This document shows positions 27,106-36,017 of a DNA stretch of 64,000 nt, piece by piece (within the stretch, counting starts at the first letter, position 1; every line of letters starts with the position of its first letter). The notes under the pieces are model-generated. The model had not been told where the DNA came from, ran no database searches, and saw only the letters and a program-made list of their open reading frames with translations. This DNA comes from Geomesophilobacter sediminis (GTDB lineage: Bacteria; Desulfobacterota; Desulfuromonadia; Geobacterales; Geobacteraceae), in contig NZ_JAEMHM010000022.1 of NCBI RefSeq assembly GCF_016458275.1, positions 41,291 through 105,290 on the forward strand, read 5' to 3'. The translations under genes and the position numbers were made by a program.

Positions 27106-27936
27106 ATGTCGAACTGGGAAACGATTTTCTTCTGGGCCGCGCTGGTCACCTACGCCATCTCCTGCGGTGGATTCATCTACTCGATCGTGTTCAAGAATCC
27201 GCGGGCGCTGCCGAAGCTGACCTGCCTGGTCGCCATCGGCCTGGTCGCCCACAGCGCGGCCATCGCGTCCCGTTTCTATGCCACCGGGCATCTCCCCTGG
27301 TCCGGCGACTACGAGTATTCGCTCATGGGCGGGTGGTTCATCGTGGCCGCCTCGGTCTGGATCGGGGTGCGCAACAAGGGGCTGCAACCGTTGGCGGCGG
27401 CCACCGTCCCGCTGGTGGTGGTGATGATGGGCTACGGCGTGATGCGCCATCCGGCGCTCACCCCGATGGCGGCGAGCCTCAAGACGAACTGGCTCTACAT
27501 CCACGTCTACTTCGCCTGGCTTGCCTTCTGCTCCTACACCCTCGCCATGGCGGCGAGCGTCCTGTTTCTCCTCAAGGAGAAGGGGGGGGCGGGGGAGCAT
27601 CCCCTCTACGACCGGTTTCCCTCGCTGGAGCGGCTCGACGAGCTGATCTTCCGTTACCTCGTCTTCGGCTTCATCACCAACTCCATCATGCTGGTCGCCG
27701 GTTCGATCTGGGCCGAGGGGCTTTGGGGGAGTTACTGGAACTGGGACCCGGTCGAGACCTGGTCGCTCATCTCGTACCTGGTCTATGCCATTGCGATCCA
27801 CCTGAGGGTGGCGATGGGTTGGCGCGGGGCAAAGCTTGCCTGGATGATGGTGATCGCCCTGAGCACCGTGGTGATCTCGTTTTTCGGGGTGACCTTCGTG
27901 GTCAATACCAGCCTGCACGTCTTCCAGGTGCGGTAG
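27106..27936 (+). CDS. ccsA: Cytochrome c maturation protein CcsA/CcsB (ResC-like haem handling)
   Basis: A 276-residue polytopic protein of system II cytochrome c maturation, which delivers haem to CxxCH apocytochromes on the outer side of the inner membrane. The WWD signature is complete (AEGLWGSYWNWDPVETWSL, residues 203-221). Conserved haem-ligand candidates include H133 (YIHVYFAW) and H232 (IHLRVAM). About eight helices are visible. The start ATG 27106 follows AGGGA. The partner CcsB/ResB is not next to it. It precedes genes for BchE-like proteins and lies 10 kb from giant cytochromes that need such maturation. Confidence 0.92.
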   Translation: MSNWETIFFWAALVTYAISCGGFIYSIVFKNPRALPKLTCLVAIGLVAHSAAIASRFYATGHLPWSGDYEYSLMGGWFIVAASVWIGVRNKGLQPLAAATVPLVVVMMGYGVMRHPALTPMAASLKTNWLYIHVYFAWLAFCSYTLAMAASVLFLLKEKGGAGEHPLYDRFPSLERLDELIFRYLVFGFITNSIMLVAGSIWAEGLWGSYWNWDPVETWSLISYLVYAIAIHLRVAMGWRGAKLAWMMVIALSTVVISFFGVTFVVNTSLHVFQVR

Positions 27937-27947
27937 AGACCGATTCA

Positions 27948-28026
27948 GGGGACTGGCTCCGCAAGGTGCCAGTCCCCCTCTCAACCAGACGAAAAAGGGG
28001 GACCGGCACCTGCGGAGCCAGTCCCC
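27948..28026. repeat. Pair of inverted REP-like palindromes
   Basis: Two hairpins in opposite orientation: GGGGACTGGC/GCCAGTCCCC (27948-27957 and 27968-27977) and GGGGGACCGGC/GCCAGTCCCC (27997-28007 and 28017-28026). The loops are reverse complements of each other (TCCGCAAGGT and ACCTGCGGA), so the unit is BIME-like. A third copy is at 30523-30553. It may also act as a transcription attenuator after ccsA. Confidence 0.7.
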
Positions 28027-28067
28027 TAGTGGGTTGGCAAGAACGAAGTAGTTGGAGGTAGTAAGTA

Positions 28068-28457
28068 GTGACCGGTATCTTGTTGCAAGCCGTAATCTGG
28101 ATGAACCTGGCGCTCATCTTCTATACCTGGGCGGTCTTCAGCGGCCGAAAGCAGGGGCTGCACCGCAAGCACCTCATCATCTTCGGGATCGGCCTTTTCT
28201 GCGACTACCTCGGCACCCACCAGATGAACGTCTTCGCCCACACCTTCGGCAAGGCGCCGGAGTGGCACAACATCACCGGCATCGCGTCGCTTTCCGGGAT
28301 GGCCTTCCACTTTCTGCTGGCCCTGATCGCCTCGCTGGCGCAGCGGACCGAGTCGGTAAATCGCGTATTCCACCGGGTCAGCCTCAGCATCTACAGCTGC
28401 TGGCTGGTCGCCTTCTTCTCGGGCGCCATCTCGGGGATGATGCGCATGCACGGCTGA
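28068..28457 (+). CDS. Four-helix membrane protein, HsmA/TIGR03987-like
   Basis: A 129-residue protein with four hydrophobic helices. It is a paralogue of 32335-32742: both share QA(V/I)IWMNLAL, GLFCDYLGTH, the SGMAFHF helix and SIYSCWLVAF. Four histidines are kept in both (H35, H51, H67, H81 here), mostly near helix ends, so haem or metal binding is possible but unproven. The start GTG 28068 has an excellent GGAGGT eight bases upstream. I recall this family as HsmA-like with no settled function. Its place between ccsA and a BchE-like gene suggests a tetrapyrrole link. Confidence 0.65.
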   Translation: MTGILLQAVIWMNLALIFYTWAVFSGRKQGLHRKHLIIFGIGLFCDYLGTHQMNVFAHTFGKAPEWHNITGIASLSGMAFHFLLALIASLAQRTESVNRVFHRVSLSIYSCWLVAFFSGAISGMMRMHG

Positions 28458-28733
28458 ATGTCAAATTCCCGTCTCCGTCAATAAGCGGAACTGGTCATTT
28501 AGGGATATCACCCCGCTATTTAGCTCCCTTTTGTCGGGGGCGGTCGGCTAAGTCATCGAAAAGACAGTATCTGGTTTCCTGGCACGCCGCTTGCTAAGTG
28601 AGGGTTGCGTCTGGGACATGTTCTACGGCCCCAGCCCCTGCCGGTGTTGAGCGCCATAACCGAGGGACGCAGGACCAGCACGTTGAACGTTGCACTTTCG
28701 AACGTTGAACCTTGAACGCCTCTAGGGACAGAC

Positions 28734-30200
28734 ATGGAATCCGCCATCGACAAGAAGATACTCTTCGTTACTCCCCCGTATCACTGCGGTGTCGTCGAGG
28801 TTGCCGGCCGCTGGATCCCCCTCAACTTCGTCTACCTGGCCGGTGCGGTCCGCCAGGCCGGCTTCAGGGCGGAAATCTACGACGCGATGACCAAGCACCA
28901 CACCTTCTCCGAGATCGCCCTGCGGCTCGGCGAGGCGAAGGCCGACTACGTCGGGGTCACCGCGATGACCTGCACCATCAACGACGCGCTGCAGACCCTG
29001 GAACTGGCCAAGCGCATCAATCCCCAGACCGTCACCATCCTCGGCGGGGTCCACCCCACCTTCATGTACCAGGAGCTTCTCACCGGGAGCAGTTGCGTCG
29101 ACTACATCATCGTCGGCGAGGGTGAGGTCTCCCTCCCGGAACTCCTTACCGTCCTGGAACAAAAGGGCGATCCCGCTTCGGTTCCCGGCGTCGCCTTCTG
29201 GAACGGCGAGCGGGTCGTCACCACCCCCAAGCGCTGCTTCTTGCAGGACCTCGACAACCTCCCGGCCGCCTGGGACCTCTTGGAGTGGAACGACTACCAG
29301 TACTTCATCATCCCCGGCTCCCGCCTGGGCGCCGTTTCCACCTCGCGCGGCTGCGAGCACGCCTGCGTCATCTGCGCCCAGGACAAGTTCTGGGAGAAGT
29401 CGTGGCGCCCCCGTGACCCGCAGAAGGTCGCCGACGAGATGGAGCACCTTTCCAGAAGCTACGGCGTCAACGTCATCCTGATCACCGACGAGAACGCCTC
29501 GCGCGACCCGAAGCGCTGGGAGGCGCTTTTGGACGCGGTCATCGCCAAGGACCTCGGCCTGCACCTCATCATGGAGTCCCGCGCCGCCGACCTGGTCCGC
29601 GACCGCGACATCATGTGGAAGTACAAAAAGGCCGGCGTCGCCCACATCAGTATCGGTATCGAGGCGACCGACCAGGCGCAGTGGGAGCAGATGAAGAGCG
29701 GGCTCTACGTCGACGAGGCGAAGATGGCCCTCGACCTGATCCACGAGCACGGCATCGTCTCCGAGGCCGCCTTCGTGCTCGGCTTCCCCGACGAGACCTT
29801 CGAAAGCGCCAAGTACATCTTCAAGCTGGCCCAATACTACAACCCGGACAACGCGCACTTCATGGCGGTCACCCCGTGGCCCTATTCCGACATGTACCAG
29901 GAGATGAAGCCGTACATCCGGGAGTGGGACTATTCCAAGTACAACTGGATCGATCCCATCATCCAGCCCAAGACCATGAGCATGCTGCAGATCGACGTCG
30001 CCATCGTCGACTGCTACCGCAAGTTCTACATGGAAAAGATGATCGACATCATGGTCATGAAGGACGAGTTCAAGCGGAACTACCTGTTGCGGGCGATGAA
30101 GCTGATCATGGCGAGCCCCTTCATCATGAAGAAGCTCAAGGTAGGGATCATGGGCAAGGTCCCGGCGAAGCTTGGCGAGTTGAAACAGCGCTTCACCTGA
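28734..30200 (+). CDS. BchE-family radical SAM protein
   Basis: A 488-residue protein. The N-terminal part (KILFVTPPYHCG..EVAGRWIPLNFVYLAG, then IYDAMT and LGGVHPTFMYQ) aligns by eye with the cobalamin-domain region of anaerobic Mg-protoporphyrin monomethyl ester cyclase, BchE. The radical SAM site is TSRGCEHACVICAQDKFW with C207, C211 and C214. Typical BchE landmarks follow: HISIGIEA, FVLGFPDETFESA, MAVTPWPYSDMYQEM and DYSKYNWIDPI. No other bacteriochlorophyll gene is near, so the substrate is probably another tetrapyrrole or unrelated. ATG 28734 follows AGGGACAGAC. It is a paralogue of 30691-32172. Confidence 0.78.
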   Translation: MESAIDKKILFVTPPYHCGVVEVAGRWIPLNFVYLAGAVRQAGFRAEIYDAMTKHHTFSEIALRLGEAKADYVGVTAMTCTINDALQTLELAKRINPQTVTILGGVHPTFMYQELLTGSSCVDYIIVGEGEVSLPELLTVLEQKGDPASVPGVAFWNGERVVTTPKRCFLQDLDNLPAAWDLLEWNDYQYFIIPGSRLGAVSTSRGCEHACVICAQDKFWEKSWRPRDPQKVADEMEHLSRSYGVNVILITDENASRDPKRWEALLDAVIAKDLGLHLIMESRAADLVRDRDIMWKYKKAGVAHISIGIEATDQAQWEQMKSGLYVDEAKMALDLIHEHGIVSEAAFVLGFPDETFESAKYIFKLAQYYNPDNAHFMAVTPWPYSDMYQEMKPYIREWDYSKYNWIDPIIQPKTMSMLQIDVAIVDCYRKFYMEKMIDIMVMKDEFKRNYLLRAMKLIMASPFIMKKLKVGIMGKVPAKLGELKQRFT

Positions 30201-30690
30201 AGGTCTTAAGCCTCCCCGCGGTTGGCACCCCGCATCCTCCCTCGCCATCCGTCGGTTCTCACCGATCTGCATTGCAATGTAATCATTTGGTCTACGACAT
30301 AGCACACTGATTTGCACGGGAACTGACGGATTATTCCTGATCCAGCTTTTTGCGTTGTTCTACTTGTCTCATGTCATGTCATCCCTTCCATGTTTCTGTA
30401 ATGCGTGTGAATCCGTGTGCGCTTTTGTCGCCCGGACCAGATCCATGAGGGCCGGCGCCTTCCGGCGCCTGTGTCAGTTGTTGGACCTCCAAAGTAGAGT
30501 GAAACCGCCTCCTTCAGTGAGAGGGGGGCCGCACCTGCGGAGCCAGTCCCCCTGGGACGTACTATTTGGTTGCGCTTTTTACATGAAACAAGTTAATATC
30601 GCTATCAAAATTGTAAGCTGTCGGTGCCGTAACGACCGCCGGCAAGCCTTAAGGCACCCGCCGGCAGGCTATCTTTAAAGGGAGAATCGG
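30201..30690. other. 490-base gap between the two BchE-like genes
   Basis: It holds a REP-like hairpin (30523-30553) related to the pair at 27948, and GGCGCC-rich palindromes near 30450-30470. A hairpin-forming leader, GCCGGC...GCCGGC, lies just before the next gene (30640-30670). No B12-box (GCCACTG) or other riboswitch core is visible. No gene seen. Confidence 0.45.
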
Positions 30691-32172
30691 ATGAGTAAGA
30701 TACTTTTTGTCACAGCGCCATATCACTGCTGGGGAGTTCAGGTCGTGGGGACCTGGCCGCCGCTGCACCTGACCTACCTCGCCGGAGCCGCCATCGACGC
30801 CGGGATCGAGGCCAGGATATTCGACGCCATGAACAAACGGCTCGGTTTCGACGAAATCCGTCAGGAGATCGAGCGCTACCAGCCCGATTACGTGATGACG
30901 ATGGATTACCTCCCGGTCACCGGCGCGATCAGTACCGCGACCGTCCCCGACTCCCTCAAGATCCTCAACATCGCCAAGGAAGTGAACCCGAAGATCACCA
31001 CCCTTTTGGGCGGCCCGCACCCGAGCTTCATGTACGGCGAGATCTTTGAAGACAAGGCGAACCAGGTGGATTACATCCTCTGCGGCGAGCCGGAGCAGAC
31101 CCTGAAGGACCTGATCAAGGCGATCCCCGAGGGGACTGCGACCAAGGTCGCCGGCATCGCCTTCGTCGACGGCGAGGCGGTCAAGGCCAACAAGCGGCAC
31201 CACCACATCGTGAAGCTCGACGACCTCAAGCCCGCCTGGCACCTTCTGGACTGGGACGACTACCAGTACCTCGTCGAGCCGTACGGCCGGATGGCCTCCA
31301 TCCTGACCTCGCGCGGCTGCGACATGGGGTGCGCCTTCTGCAGCCAGCGTCTGTTCTGGCGTGAAGACTGGCGCTGCCGCACCCCGGAAAACGTCATGGA
31401 GGAGATCGAGCATCTCATCGACACCTACAACATCAAGTTCTTCACCATGATCGACCCGTACCCCACCAAGCACCGCGACCGGTGGGAGCTTCTCCTGGAC
31501 AAGCTGATCGAGGCCAACCTGGGCGTGTACTTCCTGATCGAGACCCGGGTCGAGGACATCATCCGCGACGCCGACATCCTGGACAAGTACCGCAAGGCGG
31601 GGATCATCCACGTCTACCTGGGCGCCGAGAGCGCCGAGAAGGACGTCCTGAACTCCCTGAACAAGGGGACCAGCTTCGAGCAGAACAAGCAGGCCCTCGA
31701 CCTTCTGCGCGAGGCGGAGATCATCACCGAGGCCTCCTTCATGATCGGCTTCCCGCACGAGACCTGGGAAACGGTCCAGAACACCATCGACTCCGCGATC
31801 TATCTCAACCCGGACATCGCCGTCTTCCCGGTGATCACCCCGATGCCGTTCACCCCGCTCTTCAAGGAGATGTACGACCGGATCCGGGTGTGGGACTACT
31901 CCCAGTACAACCTGGTGACCCCGATCGTCGAGCCCCACGAGATGGACATCAGCGAGATCACCGTCGCGCTGGGCAAGTGCTACATGGAGTTCTACACCAA
32001 CAAGATGCACGAGGTGATCAACCTCCCGGACGGGTTCAAGCGCAAGTACATGCTGAGCGCGTTCAAGCTCATGATGAAAGACCACGGCGCGAACTTCGAC
32101 TTCGCCGGCAGCGGCCTGATCGACGCCGAGACCATGAAGCGGATGCAGGCGAAGATGGCCTCCGTCGCCTAA
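30691..32172 (+). CDS. BchE-family radical SAM protein
   Basis: A 493-residue paralogue of the preceding radical SAM protein and even closer to BchE. Landmarks: VGTWPPLHLTYLAGA, FDAMNKRLG, LGGPHPSFMYGEIF, the cluster motif TSRGCDMGCAFCSQRLFW (C210, C214, C217), AGIIHVYLGAESAEKD, FEQNKQALDLLREAEIITEA and YSQYNLVTPIVEP. A BchE-type reaction inserts oxygen from water into a porphyrin side chain under anaerobic conditions; whether that holds here is not known. ATG 30691 follows AAAGGGAGAA. A strong terminator follows at 32192. Confidence 0.8.
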   Translation: MSKILFVTAPYHCWGVQVVGTWPPLHLTYLAGAAIDAGIEARIFDAMNKRLGFDEIRQEIERYQPDYVMTMDYLPVTGAISTATVPDSLKILNIAKEVNPKITTLLGGPHPSFMYGEIFEDKANQVDYILCGEPEQTLKDLIKAIPEGTATKVAGIAFVDGEAVKANKRHHHIVKLDDLKPAWHLLDWDDYQYLVEPYGRMASILTSRGCDMGCAFCSQRLFWREDWRCRTPENVMEEIEHLIDTYNIKFFTMIDPYPTKHRDRWELLLDKLIEANLGVYFLIETRVEDIIRDADILDKYRKAGIIHVYLGAESAEKDVLNSLNKGTSFEQNKQALDLLREAEIITEASFMIGFPHETWETVQNTIDSAIYLNPDIAVFPVITPMPFTPLFKEMYDRIRVWDYSQYNLVTPIVEPHEMDISEITVALGKCYMEFYTNKMHEVINLPDGFKRKYMLSAFKLMMKDHGANFDFAGSGLIDAETMKRMQAKMASVA

Positions 32173-32191
32173 CCGTCGGTTAAAAAGGATG

Positions 32192-32237
32192 CAAACAAGA
32201 AGAGCCCTTGGCGTCGGCCAACGGCTCTTCTTGTTTG
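32192..32237. terminator. Bidirectional hairpin terminator
   Basis: Stem CAAACAAGAAGAGCC / GGCTCTTCTTGTTTG with an inner TTGG/CCAA extension. It lies between two converging genes, the BchE-like gene and the HsmA-like gene. Confidence 0.85.
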
Positions 32238-32334
32238 TCCTCAGGTTTTTCGGCGGGTGCCGAACGGTCCGGCCCGGTTTGCCGGAGCCCGCGGAGCCCG
32301 ATCCTGCTTTTGGCGGCCCGGGCCGGCGCCTGGT

Positions 32335-32742
32335 TCAGTGCCCCTTGAGCATCGGATAATGCTCGATGCTCTGCCAGATGGCGCCGCTGCAGAAGGCGAC
32401 CAGCCAGCAGCTGTAGATGCTGAGGCTGACCTTGTCGAAGACGCGGTTGATCCCGCCGTTTCGTGAGGTGAACGAGGCGGCTGCGGCCAGGAAGAAATGA
32501 AACGCCATTCCCGAGATGGAGGCGATGCCGCTGATGGTATGCCAGATCGGCACCGGGCCGTAGCTGTTGCCGAACCCGTTCATCAGGTGGGTGCCGAGGT
32601 AGTCGCAGAAAAGGCCGGTTCCGAAGATGGCCAGGTGTCTCCGCTGCAGCCCCCGCTTTCGTGCGCTGAAAACGGCCCAGGTGTAGAAGACCAGGGCCAG
32701 GTTCATCCAGATGATTGCTTGTACCAACATGTAAATTCCCAT
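32335..32742 (-). CDS. Four-helix membrane protein, HsmA/TIGR03987-like
   Basis: A 135-residue paralogue of 28068-28457 with the same four helices. The kept residues include GLFCDYLGTHLMN, WHTISGIASISGMAFHF and SLSIYSCWLVAF. The histidines matching H35, H51, H67 and H81 of the other copy are present. The start could be ATG 32742 or ATG 32730; the second has GGGA seven bases upstream. It is convergent with the second BchE-like gene, so each of the two radical SAM genes has an HsmA-like neighbour. Confidence 0.65.
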   Translation of the reverse strand: MGIYMLVQAIIWMNLALVFYTWAVFSARKRGLQRRHLAIFGTGLFCDYLGTHLMNGFGNSYGPVPIWHTISGIASISGMAFHFFLAAAASFTSRNGGINRVFDKVSLSIYSCWLVAFCSGAIWQSIEHYPMLKGH

Positions 32743-32852
32743 CCCATGCGCTTTAGTTCCTGGGGAAGATAGCACCGAGCCGGCGACGGAGTCAATTCCA
32801 TTCCCATGGCGCCCCCGGCCGGGAACAGGCGCCACTTGTAAAGGATGCAGCC

Positions 32853-33605
32853 TTGCTCAACGGAAAAAAAATAGTGGTCGTTTTGCCCGCCTACAACGCA
32901 GCAAAAACCCTCGAAATGACCTACCGCGAGATCCCCTTCGAATTCGTCGACGACGTCGTCCTGGTTGACGATGCCAGCCGGGACGAAACGGCGGAGGTGG
33001 CCCAGCGGCTCGGGATCACGACGGTAATCCATCCCCGCAACCGCGGGTACGGCGGGAACCAGAAAACCTGCTACAAGACCGCCCTGGATCTGGGGGCGGA
33101 CGTCGTCGTCATGTTGCATCCCGACTACCAGTACACGCCCCGGCTGATCACCGCGATGAGCGCCATGATCGCCTACGGCGAGTTCGACGCGGTGCTGGGG
33201 TCGCGGATCCTGGGGGTTGGCGCCTTGAAGGGGGGGATGCCCCTCTACAAGTATCTCGCCAACCGTTTTCTCACCTGCGTCGAGAACCTGCTTTTGGGAC
33301 ACAAGCTCTCCGAGTACCACACCGGCTACCGGGCTTTTTCGCGCGAGGTCCTCACCGGCCTTCCCCTGGAAGCCAACTCGGACGACTTCGTCTTCGACAA
33401 CCAGATGCTGGCCCAGGTGATCTGGTACGGCTTCAACATCGGGGAGCTCTCCTGCCCCACCAAATACTTCGAAGAGGCCTCCTCCATCAACTTTCGGCGC
33501 AGTGTCGTCTATGGGCTCGGGGTGCTCGGGACGGCCCTGCAGTTCCGGCTTTGCAAGCTGGGGATGGCAACGGCGAAGATATTCCAGAAACCGGCCCGGA
33601 GCTAG
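32853..33605 (+). CDS. Family 2 glycosyltransferase
   Basis: A 250-residue soluble GT-A enzyme. [42 protein letters not shown] and [13 protein letters not shown] fit the DPM1/GtrB-like branch; the metal site here reads HPDYQY rather than a plain DXD, as in many bacterial members. ..[14 protein letters not shown] is the matching C-terminal motif. The start is TTG 32853 with AAGGA seven bases upstream. It is divergent from the HsmA-like gene and followed by a strong terminator. Confidence 0.83.
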   Translation: MLNGKKIVVVLPAYNAAKTLEMTYREIPFEFVDDVVLVDDASRDETAEVAQRLGITTVIHPRNRGYGGNQKTCYKTALDLGADVVVMLHPDYQYTPRLITAMSAMIAYGEFDAVLGSRILGVGALKGGMPLYKYLANRFLTCVENLLLGHKLSEYHTGYRAFSREVLTGLPLEANSDDFVFDNQMLAQVIWYGFNIGELSCPTKYFEEASSINFRRSVVYGLGVLGTALQFRLCKLGMATAKIFQKPARS

Positions 33606-33746
33606 GCGTTTCCCCCCGGCGCGCCTGAGCGGCCGCTGCGGTTGGCTTTCCGTTCCGACGCTTCCCGGCGGGGCAAAGCGGGGTAGGGGGGGACCCGGTG
33701 CCCACGCGGCAGCACCGTTACCGACTGACCACGAACGTTCAAATAA

Positions 33747-33787
33747 GAAAGGGGCCAGGAAATCGACATTTCCTGGCCCCTCTTTCG
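33747..33787. terminator. Bidirectional hairpin terminator
   Basis: Stem AGGGGCCAGGAAAT / ATTTCCTGGCCCCT, with an A-rich 5' flank and a TCTTTC 3' flank. It separates the glycosyltransferase from the convergent lipoprotein gene. Confidence 0.85.
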
Positions 33788-33838
33788 TTGGTGGCGGCGA
33801 CTGGTTCGGGCCTTGGCCCCCAGCCCCAGTCCCGGGTT

Positions 33839-34828
33839 CTAATTCCCTGCCGGTCCGTTCGAGAAGATGATCTTGTCGAAGGTGCGGTTGAGGCTCTTGC
33901 TGGTGAAGTTCGACATGGTCATCCCCGGCTGGAACGCCATCGTTTCCCCCACGGTGACCTTCATGGCCGGTACGGCAAGCCAGGTCTTGCTCCCCTGGTT
34001 CTCGACGCAGACGTAGCTGTACCCGCCGGAGTTCATGGTCTCAACGACCTTCCCTTTGACCGGCTCGGGCATGGCCGCCGGAGCAGGCTTGGCGCTGGCG
34101 TGGGGCTCGGCAGCTTTGGCTTCTTCCTTGGCCGGCTGCTCAACTTTGGCACCCTTGATGCCGCCGGAGAAGTAGATGCTGGGGAAGGTGCGTTTCAAGG
34201 TATTGCTGGTGAACTCACCCATTTCGGTTCCCGGCTGAAGCTCGACCTCGTCTCCCACGTTGACCTTGGTCGCGGGGACGGCAGCCCAACCTTTCTTCCC
34301 GTCCTTCTCGATCTGCAGGTAGGTATAGTTGCCGGCACCCATCGTCTCCACAACCTTCCCGGCCAGGATCGGCTTCTCGGTGACATTGGCTTTCACCACC
34401 TTGTTTTGGGAATCTGAGGACTGGGTGGCCTGGGCGGACTGCGCGGGCTGCGCGGCGGCCTTCGGGGCATGGGCGGCATCGATCGGCCCGCCGGAGAAGA
34501 TGATCGAGTCGAAGGTGCGGCCCAGCGAGGCACTGGTGAAGCCCTTCATTTCCCCACCCGGCATCAGCTCCATCTCCTCTCCGACCTTTACTTGCATGGT
34601 CGGAATCGCCGCCCAGATCTTCTTTCCGCCCTTTTCCAGGCAAACGTAGGTATAACCACCGGCGTTCGCCGTTTCCACGACCTTGCCAGCAACCTTGATG
34701 AAATTTTCGTCCTCTGCGGAGGGGGCGGGAGTTTTGGCGTTTTTGGGGGCGGTGGCGCATCCGTTCATGGCGAGCGAGAGCAGCACCACCAAAGACCCGA
34801 CTGCGGCGGTATTCAGCATCTTCTTCAC
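33839..34828 (-). CDS. Lipoprotein with three NrfJ-like repeats
   Basis: A 329-residue exported protein. The signal peptide ends in LSLAMNGC with the lipid-attachment Cys at 24. Three repeats of about 70 residues follow (roughly 46-115, 157-225, 255-325). Each has GKVVE(T/M)..(A/S)GGY.Y, a W(A/L)A(V/I)P core, a (T/V)VG(E/D) turn and a closing RTF..I.FS.G. Repeats of this form occur in NrfJ-related proteins near nitrite-reductase and cytochrome genes. Ala/Pro/Lys linkers join them. It is 82 bases downstream of the beta-barrel gene on the same strand, likely one operon. Function unknown. Confidence 0.7.
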   Translation of the reverse strand: MKKMLNTAAVGSLVVLLSLAMNGCATAPKNAKTPAPSAEDENFIKVAGKVVETANAGGYTYVCLEKGGKKIWAAIPTMQVKVGEEMELMPGGEMKGFTSASLGRTFDSIIFSGGPIDAAHAPKAAAQPAQSAQATQSSDSQNKVVKANVTEKPILAGKVVETMGAGNYTYLQIEKDGKKGWAAVPATKVNVGDEVELQPGTEMGEFTSNTLKRTFPSIYFSGGIKGAKVEQPAKEEAKAAEPHASAKPAPAAMPEPVKGKVVETMNSGGYSYVCVENQGSKTWLAVPAMKVTVGETMAFQPGMTMSNFTSKSLNRTFDKIIFSNGPAGN

Positions 34829-34910
34829 AGTAAACTCCTAACAGGTTGAATTGTCTGGCGTTGGCCAGAGTAAGACAGCGCGGGTGGCGCTGCCGAAAAA
34901 ATGGGTGACG

Positions 34911-36017
34911 CTACTTTGTCTCGAGCGGTGTCGTCAACGGGGCGGCCGGAGCAGGCGCCGCGGGCGGCAAAGCGTTAGGTGCCGGCGGTACTTTGGTACC
35001 GGGGGCTGCCGGAAGGGGCCCCGAAGGAGGCGGAACCGGTACCACCGGGGCAACCATTGGGCTGGGGGGCACGGCCACATCCGGAGTGGGCGCCGTCGGG
35101 GCGCCAGGTGCGCCAGGGGCCGCAGCCGGAGCGGGCGAAGCCGGGGCTCCAGTTGCACCAGGGGTCGGAGCCGGAGCGGGCGAAGCCGGGGCCCCAGGTG
35201 CGCCAGGAGCCGGAGCCGGGGCCCCAGTTGTACCAGGGGCCGCAGCCGGCGCGGGTGACGCAGGCGGAGTGGCGCCGGTTGCAGGGGCGCCGGTTGCGGG
35301 GGCGGCCGGTGCCCCTCCGTAGGGCGACTTGCCGGGGACATCGACATCTTGAAGCACCGGAATGGCCGGCCCCGTCGGCACGACCGTCTTCGTTTTGGGG
35401 AGTTTCTTCCTGGGCTCCCTGCCGAACAGGTACGTCAGGCCCACGCTCAATTCGGCGTTGTTCTTGGTGTTGATGTGCTCGTAGACGACGATATGGCGCG
35501 CATCGAGCCGAAGCGCCAGGTTGTTGTCGATGAAGTACTTGAGTCCGAGCCCGTAATTGATCAGGAAGTTGGTCTCTTTGGTCAGCCCGTAGGTCTTGGA
35601 ATCGGTGCTGGCGTTGCTGGCTCCAATCCCGGTCGCCAGGAAGGGGACCCAGGTCTTGCCGGGAGTGAAAGGAAAGAGGGCATCCAGGCGCAGCAGATAG
35701 CCGTGGGGGGTGTCGCCGGAACCGCTCTTGAGACCGTAATAGTTGACGGTCCCCTCTACGTCGATGCTGTCCGCGATGTTCTGACCATCCCGGTCATAGC
35801 CGATCTTCAGCCCGTAGAGCGGTTCGATGTGTTTGGCGCCGGGGGTGACGATGCCCCCCAACGTCGGAGTCAGGGTCACTGAAGGGGGGAGCGATTTCCC
35901 CGCCGCGGCAAGACTCAGCGTCGGAAACGACAGACATAACATCGATATCAAAGCTACCTGACGTAACAAAAAGAAGCTCTCCTGTGTCCCCGATATTGGC
36001 GCGTATACTACCATCAT
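34911..36017 (-). CDS. Outer-membrane beta-barrel protein with Pro/Ala-rich tail
   Basis: A 368-residue exported protein. Signal peptide at about 1-38 (VALISMLCLSFPTLSLAAAG). Residues 40-205 look like an eight-strand OmpA-type barrel (alternating pattern, PFLATGIGASNAS, NYGLGLKYFIDNNLALRLDARH, SVGLTYLFG). Residues 235-365 are low-complexity repeats of the APGAPGAP and PASPAPA kind. The tail lacks an OmpA peptidoglycan-binding domain, which is unusual. It probably spans the outer membrane near cytochromes, but it is too small to be a porin-cytochrome conduit barrel. Start ATG 36017 or 36014. Confidence 0.7.
   Translation of the reverse strand: MMVVYAPISGTQESFFLLRQVALISMLCLSFPTLSLAAAGKSLPPSVTLTPTLGGIVTPGAKHIEPLYGLKIGYDRDGQNIADSIDVEGTVNYYGLKSGSGDTPHGYLLRLDALFPFTPGKTWVPFLATGIGASNASTDSKTYGLTKETNFLINYGLGLKYFIDNNLALRLDARHIVVYEHINTKNNAELSVGLTYLFGREPRKKLPKTKTVVPTGPAIPVLQDVDVPGKSPYGGAPAAPATGAPATGATPPASPAPAAAPGTTGAPAPAPGAPGAPASPAPAPTPGATGAPASPAPAAAPGAPGAPTAPTPDVAVPPSPMVAPVVPVPPPSGPLPAAPGTKVPPAPNALPPAAPAPAAPLTTPLETK

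Noticed and set aside
30201..30690. Possible cobalamin riboswitch before the BchE-like gene
   Set aside because: No B12-box or related conserved words were found in the leader.
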